Notes: generated by a model not told the origin, from the letters alone. A stretch of DNA of 21,969 nucleotides from Gammaproteobacteria bacterium (GCA_003476445.1 DMUF01000072.1:1-21969); one strand, 5' to 3'. Positions 1 through 8,040 are shown, counted from the stretch's first letter. Numbers and translations are program-made.

Positions 1-39
1 GGCTCGGGCTCTGGCTCGGGCTCGGGCTCGGGCTCGGGC
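1..39. repeat. Hexanucleotide tandem repeat encoding Glu-Pro dipeptides
   Basis: About six copies of a ggctcg-type hexamer, two of them with one substitution, reach the left edge of the window. Read on the minus strand they encode alternating Pro-Glu in the linker of the PrmA fusion protein. Because the unit is six bases, gain or loss of copies changes linker length without shifting the frame. The array may continue beyond the window. Confidence 0.85.
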
Positions 40-1199
40 AATACCTCCAGCGCCGGCTTGGCTTCGGTTGTGCGTGTCTCAGATAGAAGCTCGAGGAGCA
101 TGCGCTCGACTTCAGCCAGAGCGGTATCCACCGGGGGAAGCACCAGCGCACGCCCCGGGAGCAGCGTTGTCGCGACGAAGGGGCGTCTGCAGGTACCGCA
201 GGTCAACGCCACATCGCGCGCGCCCGCGAGAGGCGGCGAACCATCAGCGTCGTATACCGCGAACGTGGTCGCGCAGTGCGGGCAGCGGGCCAAGCGCGGA
301 ACACTGTCATCAGCCAGGCTGCGACCCTCGAGGCGCAGCCATCCGTCCTCGTCCACTACCGGGGCGAAGCTAAGCGCGGGATACGCCGCCATGACGCGGT
401 CGCCCTGGTCGGCGAGCAGCCCCGACAGCACCAGGACGCCTCCGGGCGCAAGCAGCCCGCCAAGCTGCGGCGCCAGTTCGATGAGCGGATTGGCGAGGAT
501 ATTGGCCACAATGACGTCGAACCGGTCTGCTCCGGTCGCGGCATCCATTGCCGCCGAATCCATGACGGAGAGCTGCGGCGACGTGATCCCGTTGAACGCA
601 GCGTTTTCCAGCGTCGCCGCAAGCGCCTGCGGATCATGGTCGACAGCAACCACGCGCTCTGCGCCCAGAAGACACGCCGCCAGAGCGAGGATCCCCGACC
701 CGCAGCCGAAGTCGAGTACGCGGCGACCCGCAAGCGGCGCAGACGCGAGCCACTCCAGACACAGCCGCGTGGTGGGATGCGACCCGGTGCCAAAGGCGAG
801 CCCGGGATCCAGCCGCAGCACAGGGAGATCCATGGCTGCCGCAGGCACCTCCTCATCGCGAGGAAGCACCCAGAGACCATTACCAAAAACAGCTCGCACG
901 GCATGCACCCGCCACCGCGACTGCCAGTCGTCATCCTTGACGAAGCCGGTTTCGACAACGTGACCGCCGCGCGCAACCACGTCCTCGCCTACCGCGGCCA
1001 TATCGGCATCCGGCTCAAACAGAGCCTCCAACCGAACCGCGGACCAGAGCGGCTGCGCCCCGGGGTCGGGCTCGAGAATGTCTTCATCACCTCCGGGCAG
1101 GAAAGTGACGGCCACCGCGCCCAGCGCTTCCAGCCGATCACCCATTTCTTCGGCAGCGCCCTCGGGCACCTCGATCGTCAACGCGAGCCAGGCGCTCAT
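1..1199 (-). CDS. prmA: Ribosomal protein L11 methyltransferase fused to a zinc-ribbon (DUF3426-like) domain, 3' partial
   Basis: The N-terminal ~295 residues read as PrmA, which methylates lysines and the N-terminus of ribosomal protein L11 using S-adenosylmethionine in the cytoplasm. Visible motifs are LDPGLAFGTGSHPTT, the SAM-binding loop DFGCGSGILALAA and the substrate-site motif NILANPL. PrmA normally ends soon after the GWLRLEGRS-like tail. Here the frame continues without a stop through a four-cysteine ribbon (C306-x2-C309 and C334-x2-C337), a variable stretch and a Glu-Pro repeat, and then leaves the window. In related bacteria prmA is commonly followed by a separate gene for a zinc-ribbon membrane protein (MJ0042/DUF3426), so I infer a fusion of the two. 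The ATG at 1199 lies 12 bp after the aroQ stop, and no strong ribosome binding site is visible. The methyltransferase call is firm; the identity of the C-terminal part is inferred because its end is not visible. Confidence 0.93.
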   Translation of the reverse strand, partial: MSAWLALTIEVPEGAAEEMGDRLEALGAVAVTFLPGGDEDILEPDPGAQPLWSAVRLEALFEPDADMAAVGEDVVARGGHVVETGFVKDDDWQSRWRVHAVRAVFGNGLWVLPRDEEVPAAAMDLPVLRLDPGLAFGTGSHPTTRLCLEWLASAPLAGRRVLDFGCGSGILALAACLLGAERVVAVDHDPQALAATLENAAFNGITSPQLSVMDSAAMDAATGADRFDVIVANILANPLIELAPQLGGLLAPGGVLVLSGLLADQGDRVMAAYPALSFAPVVDEDGWLRLEGRSLADDSVPRLARCPHCATTFAVYDADGSPPLAGARDVALTCGTCRRPFVATTLLPGRALVLPPVDTALAEVERMLLELLSETRTTEAKPALEVLPEPEPEPEPEPE

Positions 1200-1211
1200 C
1201 GTCAGATCAAC

Positions 1212-1661
1212 TCAGGCCGCAGGCGCCGGCAGTGACGCCAACGCGTACTGCAGCGCGTACTCGTAACCCAGAGCGCCAAGACCAGTGATCACGCCTCGGG
1301 CCACGTCGCTCAGGTAGGAGTGGTGGCGAAAGGTCTCGCGCGCGTGGACATTGGACAGATGCACTTCGATGAAGGGAATGGACACGCCGAGCAGCGCATC
1401 CCTGAGTGCGACACTCGTGTGCGTGAACGCGCCCGGGTTGAAGATGATGAACTGCACCGCTTCCTGCCGCGCGGCATGGATACGATCCACCAGGGCGTGC
1501 TCGGCGTTGCTCTGAAACACATGCACCTCGTGCCCGGATGCTGCGCCAATCGCCTTCAGCCGCGCTTCAATATCGGCCAGGGTGGTTGCTCCGTAGATAC
1601 CCGGTTCGCGTGTACCCAGCAGATTGAGGTTCGGTCCGTTCAGGACCAGCAGAGCCGCCAT
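1212..1661 (-). CDS. aroQ: Type II 3-dehydroquinate dehydratase
   Basis: This 149-residue protein has the usual length of type II dehydroquinases, the cytoplasmic dodecameric enzymes that convert 3-dehydroquinate to 3-dehydroshikimate in the shikimate pathway. The N-terminus VLNGPNLNLLGTREPGIYG carries the catalytic Arg18 and Tyr23. FNPGAFTHTSVALRDAL holds the substrate-binding Asn75 and neighbours, and EVHLSN contains the catalytic His101. The ATG at 1661 is preceded by GGGAG about 11 nt upstream and lies 36 bp after the dsbD stop, so both are probably co-transcribed with prmA. The gene order dsbD-aroQ is common in gammaproteobacteria, but accB and accC, which often follow aroQ, are missing and prmA comes next. 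Confidence 0.97.
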   Translation of the reverse strand: MAALLVLNGPNLNLLGTREPGIYGATTLADIEARLKAIGAASGHEVHVFQSNAEHALVDRIHAARQEAVQFIIFNPGAFTHTSVALRDALLGVSIPFIEVHLSNVHARETFRHHSYLSDVARGVITGLGALGYEYALQYALASLPAPAA

Positions 1662-1697
1662 GTGTCACGTGCTCCCGTCGTCGACGGAGTCACTGTA

Positions 1698-3689
1698 TCA
1701 ATAGTCGTCGCCGATTTCCCGAGGCAGGTCCGTGGCCGACCGCGTTACTGCAGCCACCGCGGGAGCCGCCGCGGCAAGAGCGAGAACGCGATCGAGATGC
1801 TGCGCGAGAGCTGCTGCATCGATCTCGCCCTGAACCCGCGTCCCCGGAAGCTCAGTCCCGTTCGGGCCAAAGAAGACCAGGCTGGGGGGGCCAAAGAGAC
1901 CAAGACTTTCCAGCAGGGCGCGATCCGCCGCGCTGTTGGCGGTCACGTCGACCTTCAGCTGCACGAAGCGCGAGAGGCGCGACCCAACCTCCGGAACCGG
2001 ATACACCGTGCGCTCCATCACCTTGCAGGAGATGCACCAGTCGGCATAAACGTCCAGCACCACCGGCCTGTCGGCGCCGCCAGCAGCTGCTACGCGCGCA
2101 CGCAATGTCGCCAGATCCGCAACGACTTCCCAGCCCGCAGCGGGCTCCGTCGCCGCGGGTGTCGCACCAAAAACTGCGAGCGGTCGCAGCGGATCCTCGG
2201 CGCCTCGAGCGGCTCCCACGAGGAGCAGCACGCCCCAAACGACGCCCATGACGCCGAGCGCCTTCCAGAGGTGACCGAATCCGCGCCGCTCGGAGCGGTC
2301 AAGCGCCCCGAGCGCGACGCCCGCACCAATGGCAAGGGCAGCCCAGAGCACCAGGGCGACGGCCGACGGCACGACGCGCTCAAGCAACCAGATTGCCACC
2401 GCGAGCAGCCCGACACCGAACACGGCTTTCACCGCGTCCATCCAGGGCCCACTGCGCGGCAGCAGGTGACCACCGCTCGCGCCGACAATGACAAGCGGAA
2501 CCCCCATGCCCAGACCAAGCGCCAGGAGCGCAACGCCCCCGAGCACGGCATCCCCGGTCGTACTCAGGTACAGCAGGGCGCCCGCAAGAGGCGCCGAAAC
2601 ACAGGGCGATACCACGAGCGCCGACAAGGCACCCATCACGACGACGCTTGCGTGACGACCACCGCCCACCCGGGCACCCGCTGCGTCCAGTCGATCCTGC
2701 AGAGCTTGCGGCAGGCGCAGTTCCCAGTAACCGAACATCGACAGGGCAAGGGCAACGAACAGCAGGGCAAACGTGCCGAGGACCAGGGGTGTCTGCAGTG
2801 CCGCCTGCAGATTGAGTCCGGCACCGAACAGTCCGATGAGCGTGCCCACCGTGGCGTACGTAAGCGCCATGCCGAGCACATAGGAGATCGATAGCGCCAC
2901 CGCCCGACCGCGGGTGATGGTTTCCCCGCTGCCAACAATGATGCTCGAGAGGATGGGAACCATCGGCAGGACACAGGGCGTGAACGCGAGCCCAATGCCG
3001 CCGATGAAAAAGAGCGCAATAGCGGTCAGCAGACTCCCGTCTGCAAGCACCGCCGCAAGACGACGATCCTCGGTTACGCCTTCCCCACCGGCACCGGACC
3101 GAGCGGACCCCGCCGTCGCGCCGGGGCCACTGTCGACGGCCGCGCGCTCGCCCGACCCAGCCGGGTCGCTCGCGCCGAGATCCACCGCTACCCAGCGCGT
3201 CTCCGGTGGATAGCAAAGTCCGGCGTCGGCGCAACCCTGCCAGGTGATCCCCACGTCGAACCGACCGGGCTCAAGAATCGGCAGACGAACCTCAAGGGCG
3301 TCTCGATAGATCTCCACGTCCCCGAAATAATCATCAGTCTTCGGCGTGCCCGGCGGAATCTCGAGCGCACCCAGCGCATCCGCTCGCGCGGGACGGGTGA
3401 CCGCGGCAAAGGGGTGCCGATAGAGGTAATAGCCCTCCGCGATGCGAAAGCGCGCGACGATCACCGCGCCCGCGTCACCTTCCTCAACACTTGCGGCAAA
3501 CTCAAACGCCTCATCGACCGGCAGAAAGCGCGGGCTATCCCCGAGCAGTCCGGACGCTGCGCTGCGCTCGAAACCCGCCGCGCCGGCGAGCGACGCTGCG
3601 AACAACAGCAGCGCGAGAGCAACAATTCGATTCGATAACGACACGCTGTGCTTCACCCTATAGCTGGGAAGTTCGGCGACAAAACTCAT
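1698..3689 (-). CDS. dsbD: Thiol:disulfide interchange protein DsbD
   Basis: DsbD carries electrons from cytoplasmic thioredoxin across the inner membrane to periplasmic thiol proteins such as DsbC and cytochrome c maturation factors. All three parts are visible. An N-terminal signal peptide (IVALALLLFAASLAGAAG) leads a periplasmic alpha domain with the pair GCADAGLCYPP, whose Cys codons lie at 3231-3233 and 3213-3215. A multi-pass membrane beta domain has Cys in FTPCVLPMVP and SPCVSAPLAG. A C-terminal thioredoxin domain has YADWCISCK, with Cys codons at 2034-2036 and 2025-2027. All six redox cysteines are therefore present. An in-frame ATG at 3788 would add an implausible leader. I chose the ATG at 3689 (663 aa), but GTG starts at 3656 or 3644 would give a more normal signal peptide, so the start is uncertain by about 15 residues. 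It heads the dsbD-aroQ-prmA block. Confidence 0.95.
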   Translation of the reverse strand: MSFVAELPSYRVKHSVSLSNRIVALALLLFAASLAGAAGFERSAASGLLGDSPRFLPVDEAFEFAASVEEGDAGAVIVARFRIAEGYYLYRHPFAAVTRPARADALGALEIPPGTPKTDDYFGDVEIYRDALEVRLPILEPGRFDVGITWQGCADAGLCYPPETRWVAVDLGASDPAGSGERAAVDSGPGATAGSARSGAGGEGVTEDRRLAAVLADGSLLTAIALFFIGGIGLAFTPCVLPMVPILSSIIVGSGETITRGRAVALSISYVLGMALTYATVGTLIGLFGAGLNLQAALQTPLVLGTFALLFVALALSMFGYWELRLPQALQDRLDAAGARVGGGRHASVVVMGALSALVVSPCVSAPLAGALLYLSTTGDAVLGGVALLALGLGMGVPLVIVGASGGHLLPRSGPWMDAVKAVFGVGLLAVAIWLLERVVPSAVALVLWAALAIGAGVALGALDRSERRGFGHLWKALGVMGVVWGVLLLVGAARGAEDPLRPLAVFGATPAATEPAAGWEVVADLATLRARVAAAGGADRPVVLDVYADWCISCKVMERTVYPVPEVGSRLSRFVQLKVDVTANSAADRALLESLGLFGPPSLVFFGPNGTELPGTRVQGEIDAAALAQHLDRVLALAAAAPAVAAVTRSATDLPREIGDDY

Positions 3690-3808
3690 CGACCGCTTTG
3701 TTCCCGGTGTCTCGGACCGCCGCGGTTCGCGTGGAGTTCCATCCACGACCGCGGCACTATACCCCGCCGCGACCCCGCGACGCGGCACAGAAAGTTTGCT
3801 CAGGGCGC
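3690..3808. promoter_or_regulatory. Divergent intergenic region between dsbD and the lipoprotein operon, with a weak -10 candidate
   Basis: These 119 bp separate two divergent transcription units and must hold promoters for both. On the plus strand CACTATACC at 3755-3763 resembles a sigma-70 -10 element and would start transcription about 40 nt before the lipoprotein ATG, but I see no good -35 at 16-18 bp. No terminator or clear operator is visible. This is inference from spacing and one hexamer. Confidence 0.35.
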
Positions 3809-4663
3809 ATGAAAATGTATCGCGTGATCGCCTTCATGGCCCTGCTGGTCGGCACCTTGGCAGGGCTCTCCGGGTGCAGCACGGTGCCACTCGCCTGGCC
3901 ACCGGAGTGGATGCCAGGCGCTTCGTCATCGCCCTCGGGAAGCGTGCCGGCTCCTGCGCCTGCACCACCTGCCGCCTTGCCTGCCGAACCGGTGGAGCCA
4001 GCCGCACCCGCAGCGCCTTCCTCCACGCCCGCCGAGGGTCCCGTCAGCGTGACCGCGGGGACAGGCAGCCTGGTCCGACAACCTGATCTGGCCCCGGCAG
4101 ACGCTGCTGAGGTCAAGCGGCTGGTGCGATCGGCCCAGTACGCGCTCACCGACGGTCTGCTGATCGATCCTCCGGACCAAAGCGCCCTGCGCTTTTACCA
4201 GCGTGCGCTCGAGATCGACCCCGACAACACCGACGCCCGCTACGGCATCGAAAGTATCGTCGACCAACTCGTCGCACGGGCGCGCGCGGCTGCTGAGCGC
4301 GGCGACTTCGCATCAGCCCGCACGATCCTTGCGCGCGCAGCCCAGATCGATGCGGAGCACCCAGCGGTCCGACCGGCGCAGAACGAGCTGGATCTGCTCG
4401 AGCACGCGCGCCGTAACGTCTACCGACTCGACCCTGCGGCTCTCGCACAGAGCGCAGACTCAGCCCGGAGCCAACTGCTGGCAGCCGGGCGCTCCAGCCG
4501 CGCAGACGGCTGCCGCGCCATCATCTATGCGCGCAACGACACCGAAGGGCGGGCCATGTACGACGTCATGAGCGCCTCCTCAGGGACCGCGCGCATTCGG
4601 GCGGAGCTTCGCATCGCCGCGTCCCCACGCGTGGAAACCCTGTGTTTTGACGGAGCCCACTGA
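3809..4663 (+). CDS. Pro/Ala-rich lipoprotein with TPR-like helical domain, function unknown
   Basis: The protein is 284 residues and I do not recognise the family. A signal peptide ends in the lipobox LSGC with Cys23 as the lipidation site. A Pro/Ala/Ser-rich linker (about 30-80) follows, the kind of tether that lets an anchored domain reach into the periplasm. Residues 100-205 are helical and resemble one or two TPR units (YQRALEIDPDNTDARYGI and ARTILARAAQIDAEHPA). The C-terminal 70 residues hold two cysteines, Cys235 and Cys279, that could form a disulfide. AGGG at 3802-3805 precedes the ATG at 3809; a second ATG at 3815 is possible. The stop is 2 bp before the PCuAC gene, so the two are probably co-transcribed. 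An envelope assembly or scaffold role is plausible, but nothing in the sequence shows a catalytic function. Confidence 0.8.
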   Translation: MKMYRVIAFMALLVGTLAGLSGCSTVPLAWPPEWMPGASSSPSGSVPAPAPAPPAALPAEPVEPAAPAAPSSTPAEGPVSVTAGTGSLVRQPDLAPADAAEVKRLVRSAQYALTDGLLIDPPDQSALRFYQRALEIDPDNTDARYGIESIVDQLVARARAAAERGDFASARTILARAAQIDAEHPAVRPAQNELDLLEHARRNVYRLDPAALAQSADSARSQLLAAGRSSRADGCRAIIYARNDTEGRAMYDVMSASSGTARIRAELRIAASPRVETLCFDGAH

Positions 4664-4665
4664 CT

Positions 4666-5118
4666 ATGCGAGCCGGTATCAGCACCACTCTGATCTTCGC
4701 CAGCCTGTTGTTGTTGAGCGCCTGCGGCACCCCGGACGAGCCAGCCGCTCGCGAATCCACACTCGCGGTAACTGACGCCAGGATTCGCATGCCGGCCGCG
4801 GGCATGGACATGACGGCGGCCTATCTGACGCTTCGCAACGATACGGCGACAGCGTTCGAGATCGTGGGTTTCGAGAGCCCGGTGACGGACCGAATCGAAC
4901 TGCACACGATGATCCAGGACGGCGACATGATGCGCATGCGTCGGCTGGACCGAATCACCGTACCCCCGGGCGAAACGCTCGCGCTTGAACCCGGGGGACT
5001 ACACCTCATGATCTTTGCGCTGCCGGACCCTCTGACGGTTTTCCACGCCACCCTGATCGGGGCAGATGGGCGTACTCTCCCGGTTGAATTTGCGGTCGTA
5101 CCACGCGGAGGACACTGA
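4666..5118 (+). CDS. PCuAC-family periplasmic copper chaperone lipoprotein
   Basis: PCuAC proteins (PF04314, formerly DUF461) bind Cu(I) in the periplasm and deliver it mainly to the CuA centre of cytochrome c oxidase, often with a Sco protein. The 150-residue protein has a lipobox LLSAC with Cys20, so it is membrane-anchored. The family's copper motif H-x10-M-x21-H-x-M is met exactly by His80, Met91, His113 and Met115, and extra methionines (Met82, Met88, Met89) surround the site. The ATG at 4666 lies 2 bp after the previous stop, and the next gene starts 2 bp after this one, so this is the middle of a tight three-gene unit. No Sco or oxidase subunit gene is present in the window. The family is certain; the copper recipient is not. 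Confidence 0.93.
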   Translation: MRAGISTTLIFASLLLLSACGTPDEPAARESTLAVTDARIRMPAAGMDMTAAYLTLRNDTATAFEIVGFESPVTDRIELHTMIQDGDMMRMRRLDRITVPPGETLALEPGGLHLMIFALPDPLTVFHATLIGADGRTLPVEFAVVPRGGH

Positions 5119-5120
5119 CG

Positions 5121-6173
5121 ATGAGCCTTAAGGACCGATTGTCGAAGCGACTACCGGGCTGGATGCGTCGCGGAGCGACCAATCCCACCGATCCGGTCAC
5201 ATCACACGTCAGCCCCTGGTGGCGCGTCACGATCGCGGTTTTGGGTCTGTGGCTGATCGGCGCGGGTGCGGCCGGCATCTGGTGGAGCAACGAACCGTCG
5301 ATCTTCGACCCTGTCGCCGCCGCAGAGACCAGCGCGGCTGAGTCGGGCCACAAACTCGTCACCGGGTACACGACCACCAGCACCGTCATCAAGATGGCCC
5401 GCGGTCTGCTGAACAAACCCGGCGGCTATCTGTCGAACGACGTGATGCCCCCGGGGCTCTGGCTCGACAACATGCCGAACTGGGAATTCGGTGTTCTCAC
5501 GCAGCTGCGGGACGTCTCCCGCGCCTTCCGCATCGACTTTTCGCGTAGTCAGTCTCAGTCCAGCGAAGATCCGGATCTCTCCATCGCCGAGGGCAAGTTC
5601 TTCTTCGACAACTCGAGCTGGGCTTTCCCGCCCTCGGAGCAGGAATATCAGGACGCGATTGGTCTGTTTGATCACTACCGTGACCGCCTTGCCGGGCAGC
5701 GCTCGCCGCGAGCCAGGTTCTACGCGCGGGCGGACAACCTGAATCAGTGGTTGCAGGGCGTTGAAACGCGGCTCGGGTCGCTGTCGCAGCGTCTTTCAGC
5801 CAGCGTCGGCAAGCGCGCCCTGATGCTCGATGGCACCGTGTTGCCCGGTCCTGGCGAGGGCGAAGTCCGCACGCCCTGGGTCGAAATCGATGACGTATTC
5901 TACGAAGCGCGCGGTCAGGCCTGGGCACTGATCCATCTGCTGCATGCCGTCGAACACGACTTCGCCGATGTACTCGCTGACAAGAATGCGCGCGTGAGCC
6001 TGCAGCAGATCATCCGCGAACTGGAACCGACCCAGGACGCGGTATGGAGTCCGTTCATTCTGAACGGCAGCGGCATGGGACTGCTTGCCAATCACTCGCT
6101 TGTAATGGCGTCGTATCTCTCCCGCGCCAACGCCGGGATCAGCGACCTGCGCCGCCTGCTCGCTCAGGGCTGA
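5121..6173 (+). CDS. DUF2333 family inner-membrane protein
   Basis: This 350-residue protein matches the DUF2333 family, known from pseudomonads and other gammaproteobacteria, whose function is not established. A short basic cytoplasmic N-terminus is followed by one transmembrane segment (about 33-55, WWRVTIAVLGLWLIG) and a large periplasmic domain. Family-typical stretches are GYTTTSTVIKMARGLLNKPG, YLSNDVMPPGLWLDNMPNWE, SQSQSSEDPDL and FDNSSWAFP. The start at 5121 is 2 bp after the copper chaperone stop, with an AGGA-containing stretch just upstream. It is the last gene of the operon and is convergent with the DUF885 gene 46 bp away. Its place beside two lipoproteins suggests an envelope role, which is inference only. 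Confidence 0.9.
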   Translation: MSLKDRLSKRLPGWMRRGATNPTDPVTSHVSPWWRVTIAVLGLWLIGAGAAGIWWSNEPSIFDPVAAAETSAAESGHKLVTGYTTTSTVIKMARGLLNKPGGYLSNDVMPPGLWLDNMPNWEFGVLTQLRDVSRAFRIDFSRSQSQSSEDPDLSIAEGKFFFDNSSWAFPPSEQEYQDAIGLFDHYRDRLAGQRSPRARFYARADNLNQWLQGVETRLGSLSQRLSASVGKRALMLDGTVLPGPGEGEVRTPWVEIDDVFYEARGQAWALIHLLHAVEHDFADVLADKNARVSLQQIIRELEPTQDAVWSPFILNGSGMGLLANHSLVMASYLSRANAGISDLRRLLAQG

Positions 6174-6219
6174 GTGCGGTGCCGCGTGCAGGGCGCCGCG
6201 GGTCCGCAAACCGTGGCGC

Positions 6220-8040
6220 TCAGCTCGCCTGCTGCTCCTTGATCCAGGCATCCACCGTACGCTCGAGTATGTCGAGCGGCATGGCGCCGTTCATGAGCAC
6301 CAGCTCATGGAATGCTCTGAGGTCGAAGCGGTCCCCCAGCGCAGCCTGCGCACGCTCCCGACAGCGCAGCATGGCGAGTTGCCCCACCTTGTAGGCGGTC
6401 GCCTGACCCGGCCAGACCACATACCGCTCGATCTCTCGCTCAACGTCGGCTGCGCTGTTACTCGTGTGAGCAAGCATGAACTCTATGGACTGCTCGCGGG
6501 ACCAGCGCTTGTGGTGCATGCCCGTGTCGACCACGAGTCGAACGGCGCGAAACATCTCGTCATTGAGCCGTCCGAGATTGCCGAGCGGATCCAGAGCGTA
6601 CAGGTTCATGTCAACCGCAGCGACGCGCTCGGCATACAGCGCCCAGCCTTCGGTGTAGGCGGAAAAGGGCGACATGCGTCGCAGCAAGGGCACGTCTTCA
6701 ATCAGCTGACCCACCGATACCTGAAAGTGATGTCCAGGCGCCGCCTCATGATAGAGCAGCGTCGGCAGCACCCAGCGCGGGTTGTCCGCCGTATCCTTCT
6801 GATTGATGTAAAAACGACCCGGTCGCGAGCCGTCAAGAGCGGCGGCCTGATAGTAACCGCCAGCCGACCCGTTCTCTGCGTAGGGCGGCACCCGCACAAT
6901 CTCAAGGAGCTGGGTGGGCAGGGTGATGAAGAACTCGTCCGCCTGCTCCATGAGCGCAGCGTTGAGCTCGCGCAGATAATCCAGCATCGCCGCGCGACCC
7001 GCATCGTCATTCGCGAAGAGGTGTTTCGGATCGGCTGCCAGCGCACGAGCGCGCGCGCCGACCGAGCCTTCGGTCAAACCCTCCGCGTCGAGAATCGCGT
7101 CCATTTCCTTCTCGATCCGCGCCACCTCCGCGAGCCCGAGCGCGTGGATGTCCTCCGCGCTCAGGGTGGTCGTGGTATTCGACCTCAGCGCTGCGGCGTA
7201 GATGGCTTCTCCCTCCGGAATGCGCCAGATACCCGCGTCGTGAGAGGCGTTCGTTGCCATGTCTTCGAAGAGCGTGATCAGTTGGTCGTACCCGGGCAGT
7301 ACCCTGCTCTCGACGTGCTCACGCGCCGTTTCGAGATACGTCTGCCGCGCGTCGGGCGAAAGCTCCTCGAGTCCGTCGAGCTTTGGTGCGAGGGAGGTTA
7401 CGAGTACATTGTTGGCAGCGCCGCCTTCTCCAAACGCGCGCAGGGCGGTCAACGTCTTGGCGATGATGAAGTCTGGCGGAGTGACACCTGCCGCCCGATC
7501 TTCCTCGATGCGCACGCGGGTCTCTTCGAGCACTCTGCCGAACTCCGCGACCCGCGACAGATAGCGTCGCACGCTGCGTTCGTCGACGATCACATGGGTG
7601 TCGGTCAGGAATTGCGGCAAGTCGACCGTTACCCCGGAGATCTGATTCACGCGGTAGCCGCCGTGAGCGAAGGCGGACTGGCGGATCATGTCGTCGAGGA
7701 ACCACTGCGCGATCTCGAGACTGAGGCGCTCCTGTTGATCGAGCGTTGCGGCATCGAAGCGATCCAGTCGCGCGCGCGCCGCCTTCACCCTTTCGATCTG
7801 CTGCAGTTCACCGGCGCGGGTGTAGTCGCCGAGCTTGCCGCTGTGGAAGTCGAGCGGCGTGTTATCGATCAATCCGACGCCGGTCAAAAGTTCGGGCGTA
7901 TCGAGCGCGAACTCTGCTGTGAACTGGTTGATGACATTGTTGACGGTGACAGGATAGAACCAGAACCACACCGACGCGCCGCCGGCGCCAACAACCAGCA
8001 GCAGCAACAATCCGCCCAGAGCCTTGGCAGCAAATCGCAT
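6220..8040 (-). CDS. Membrane-anchored DUF885 family putative metallohydrolase
   Basis: The protein is 606 residues and belongs to the DUF885 family (PF05960), thought to be zinc metallopeptidase-like. The key motif is H431-E432-A-A-P-G-H437-H438, within YHEAAPGHHFQ, a variant of the gluzincin HExxH site that is typical of the family. YTEGWALYAERV, about 40 residues later, probably supplies the third metal-binding glutamate. Many relatives are secreted or lipoproteins; this one has a single uncleaved-looking N-terminal membrane segment (about 8-32, LGGLLLLLVVGAGGASVWFWF), so the catalytic domain should face the periplasm. The ATG at 8040 has AGAGGA about 10 nt upstream. It starts 29 bp after the phosphofructokinase stop, so the two are likely co-transcribed, although no shared pathway is obvious. 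The substrate is unknown; peptides are likely. Confidence 0.9.
   Translation of the reverse strand: MRFAAKALGGLLLLLVVGAGGASVWFWFYPVTVNNVINQFTAEFALDTPELLTGVGLIDNTPLDFHSGKLGDYTRAGELQQIERVKAARARLDRFDAATLDQQERLSLEIAQWFLDDMIRQSAFAHGGYRVNQISGVTVDLPQFLTDTHVIVDERSVRRYLSRVAEFGRVLEETRVRIEEDRAAGVTPPDFIIAKTLTALRAFGEGGAANNVLVTSLAPKLDGLEELSPDARQTYLETAREHVESRVLPGYDQLITLFEDMATNASHDAGIWRIPEGEAIYAAALRSNTTTTLSAEDIHALGLAEVARIEKEMDAILDAEGLTEGSVGARARALAADPKHLFANDDAGRAAMLDYLRELNAALMEQADEFFITLPTQLLEIVRVPPYAENGSAGGYYQAAALDGSRPGRFYINQKDTADNPRWVLPTLLYHEAAPGHHFQVSVGQLIEDVPLLRRMSPFSAYTEGWALYAERVAAVDMNLYALDPLGNLGRLNDEMFRAVRLVVDTGMHHKRWSREQSIEFMLAHTSNSAADVEREIERYVVWPGQATAYKVGQLAMLRCRERAQAALGDRFDLRAFHELVLMNGAMPLDILERTVDAWIKEQQAS

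Noticed and set aside
1320..2894. 524-codon open frame opposite dsbD and aroQ
   Set aside because: It is antisense to two well-supported genes and its low-complexity Arg/Gln/His-rich translation has no domain; it is a shadow of codon usage.
3491..3808. Upstream in-frame extension of the unknown lipoprotein
   Set aside because: It would overlap the dsbD coding region antisense and bury the signal peptide and lipobox; the ATG at 3809 directly precedes a normal lipoprotein signal.
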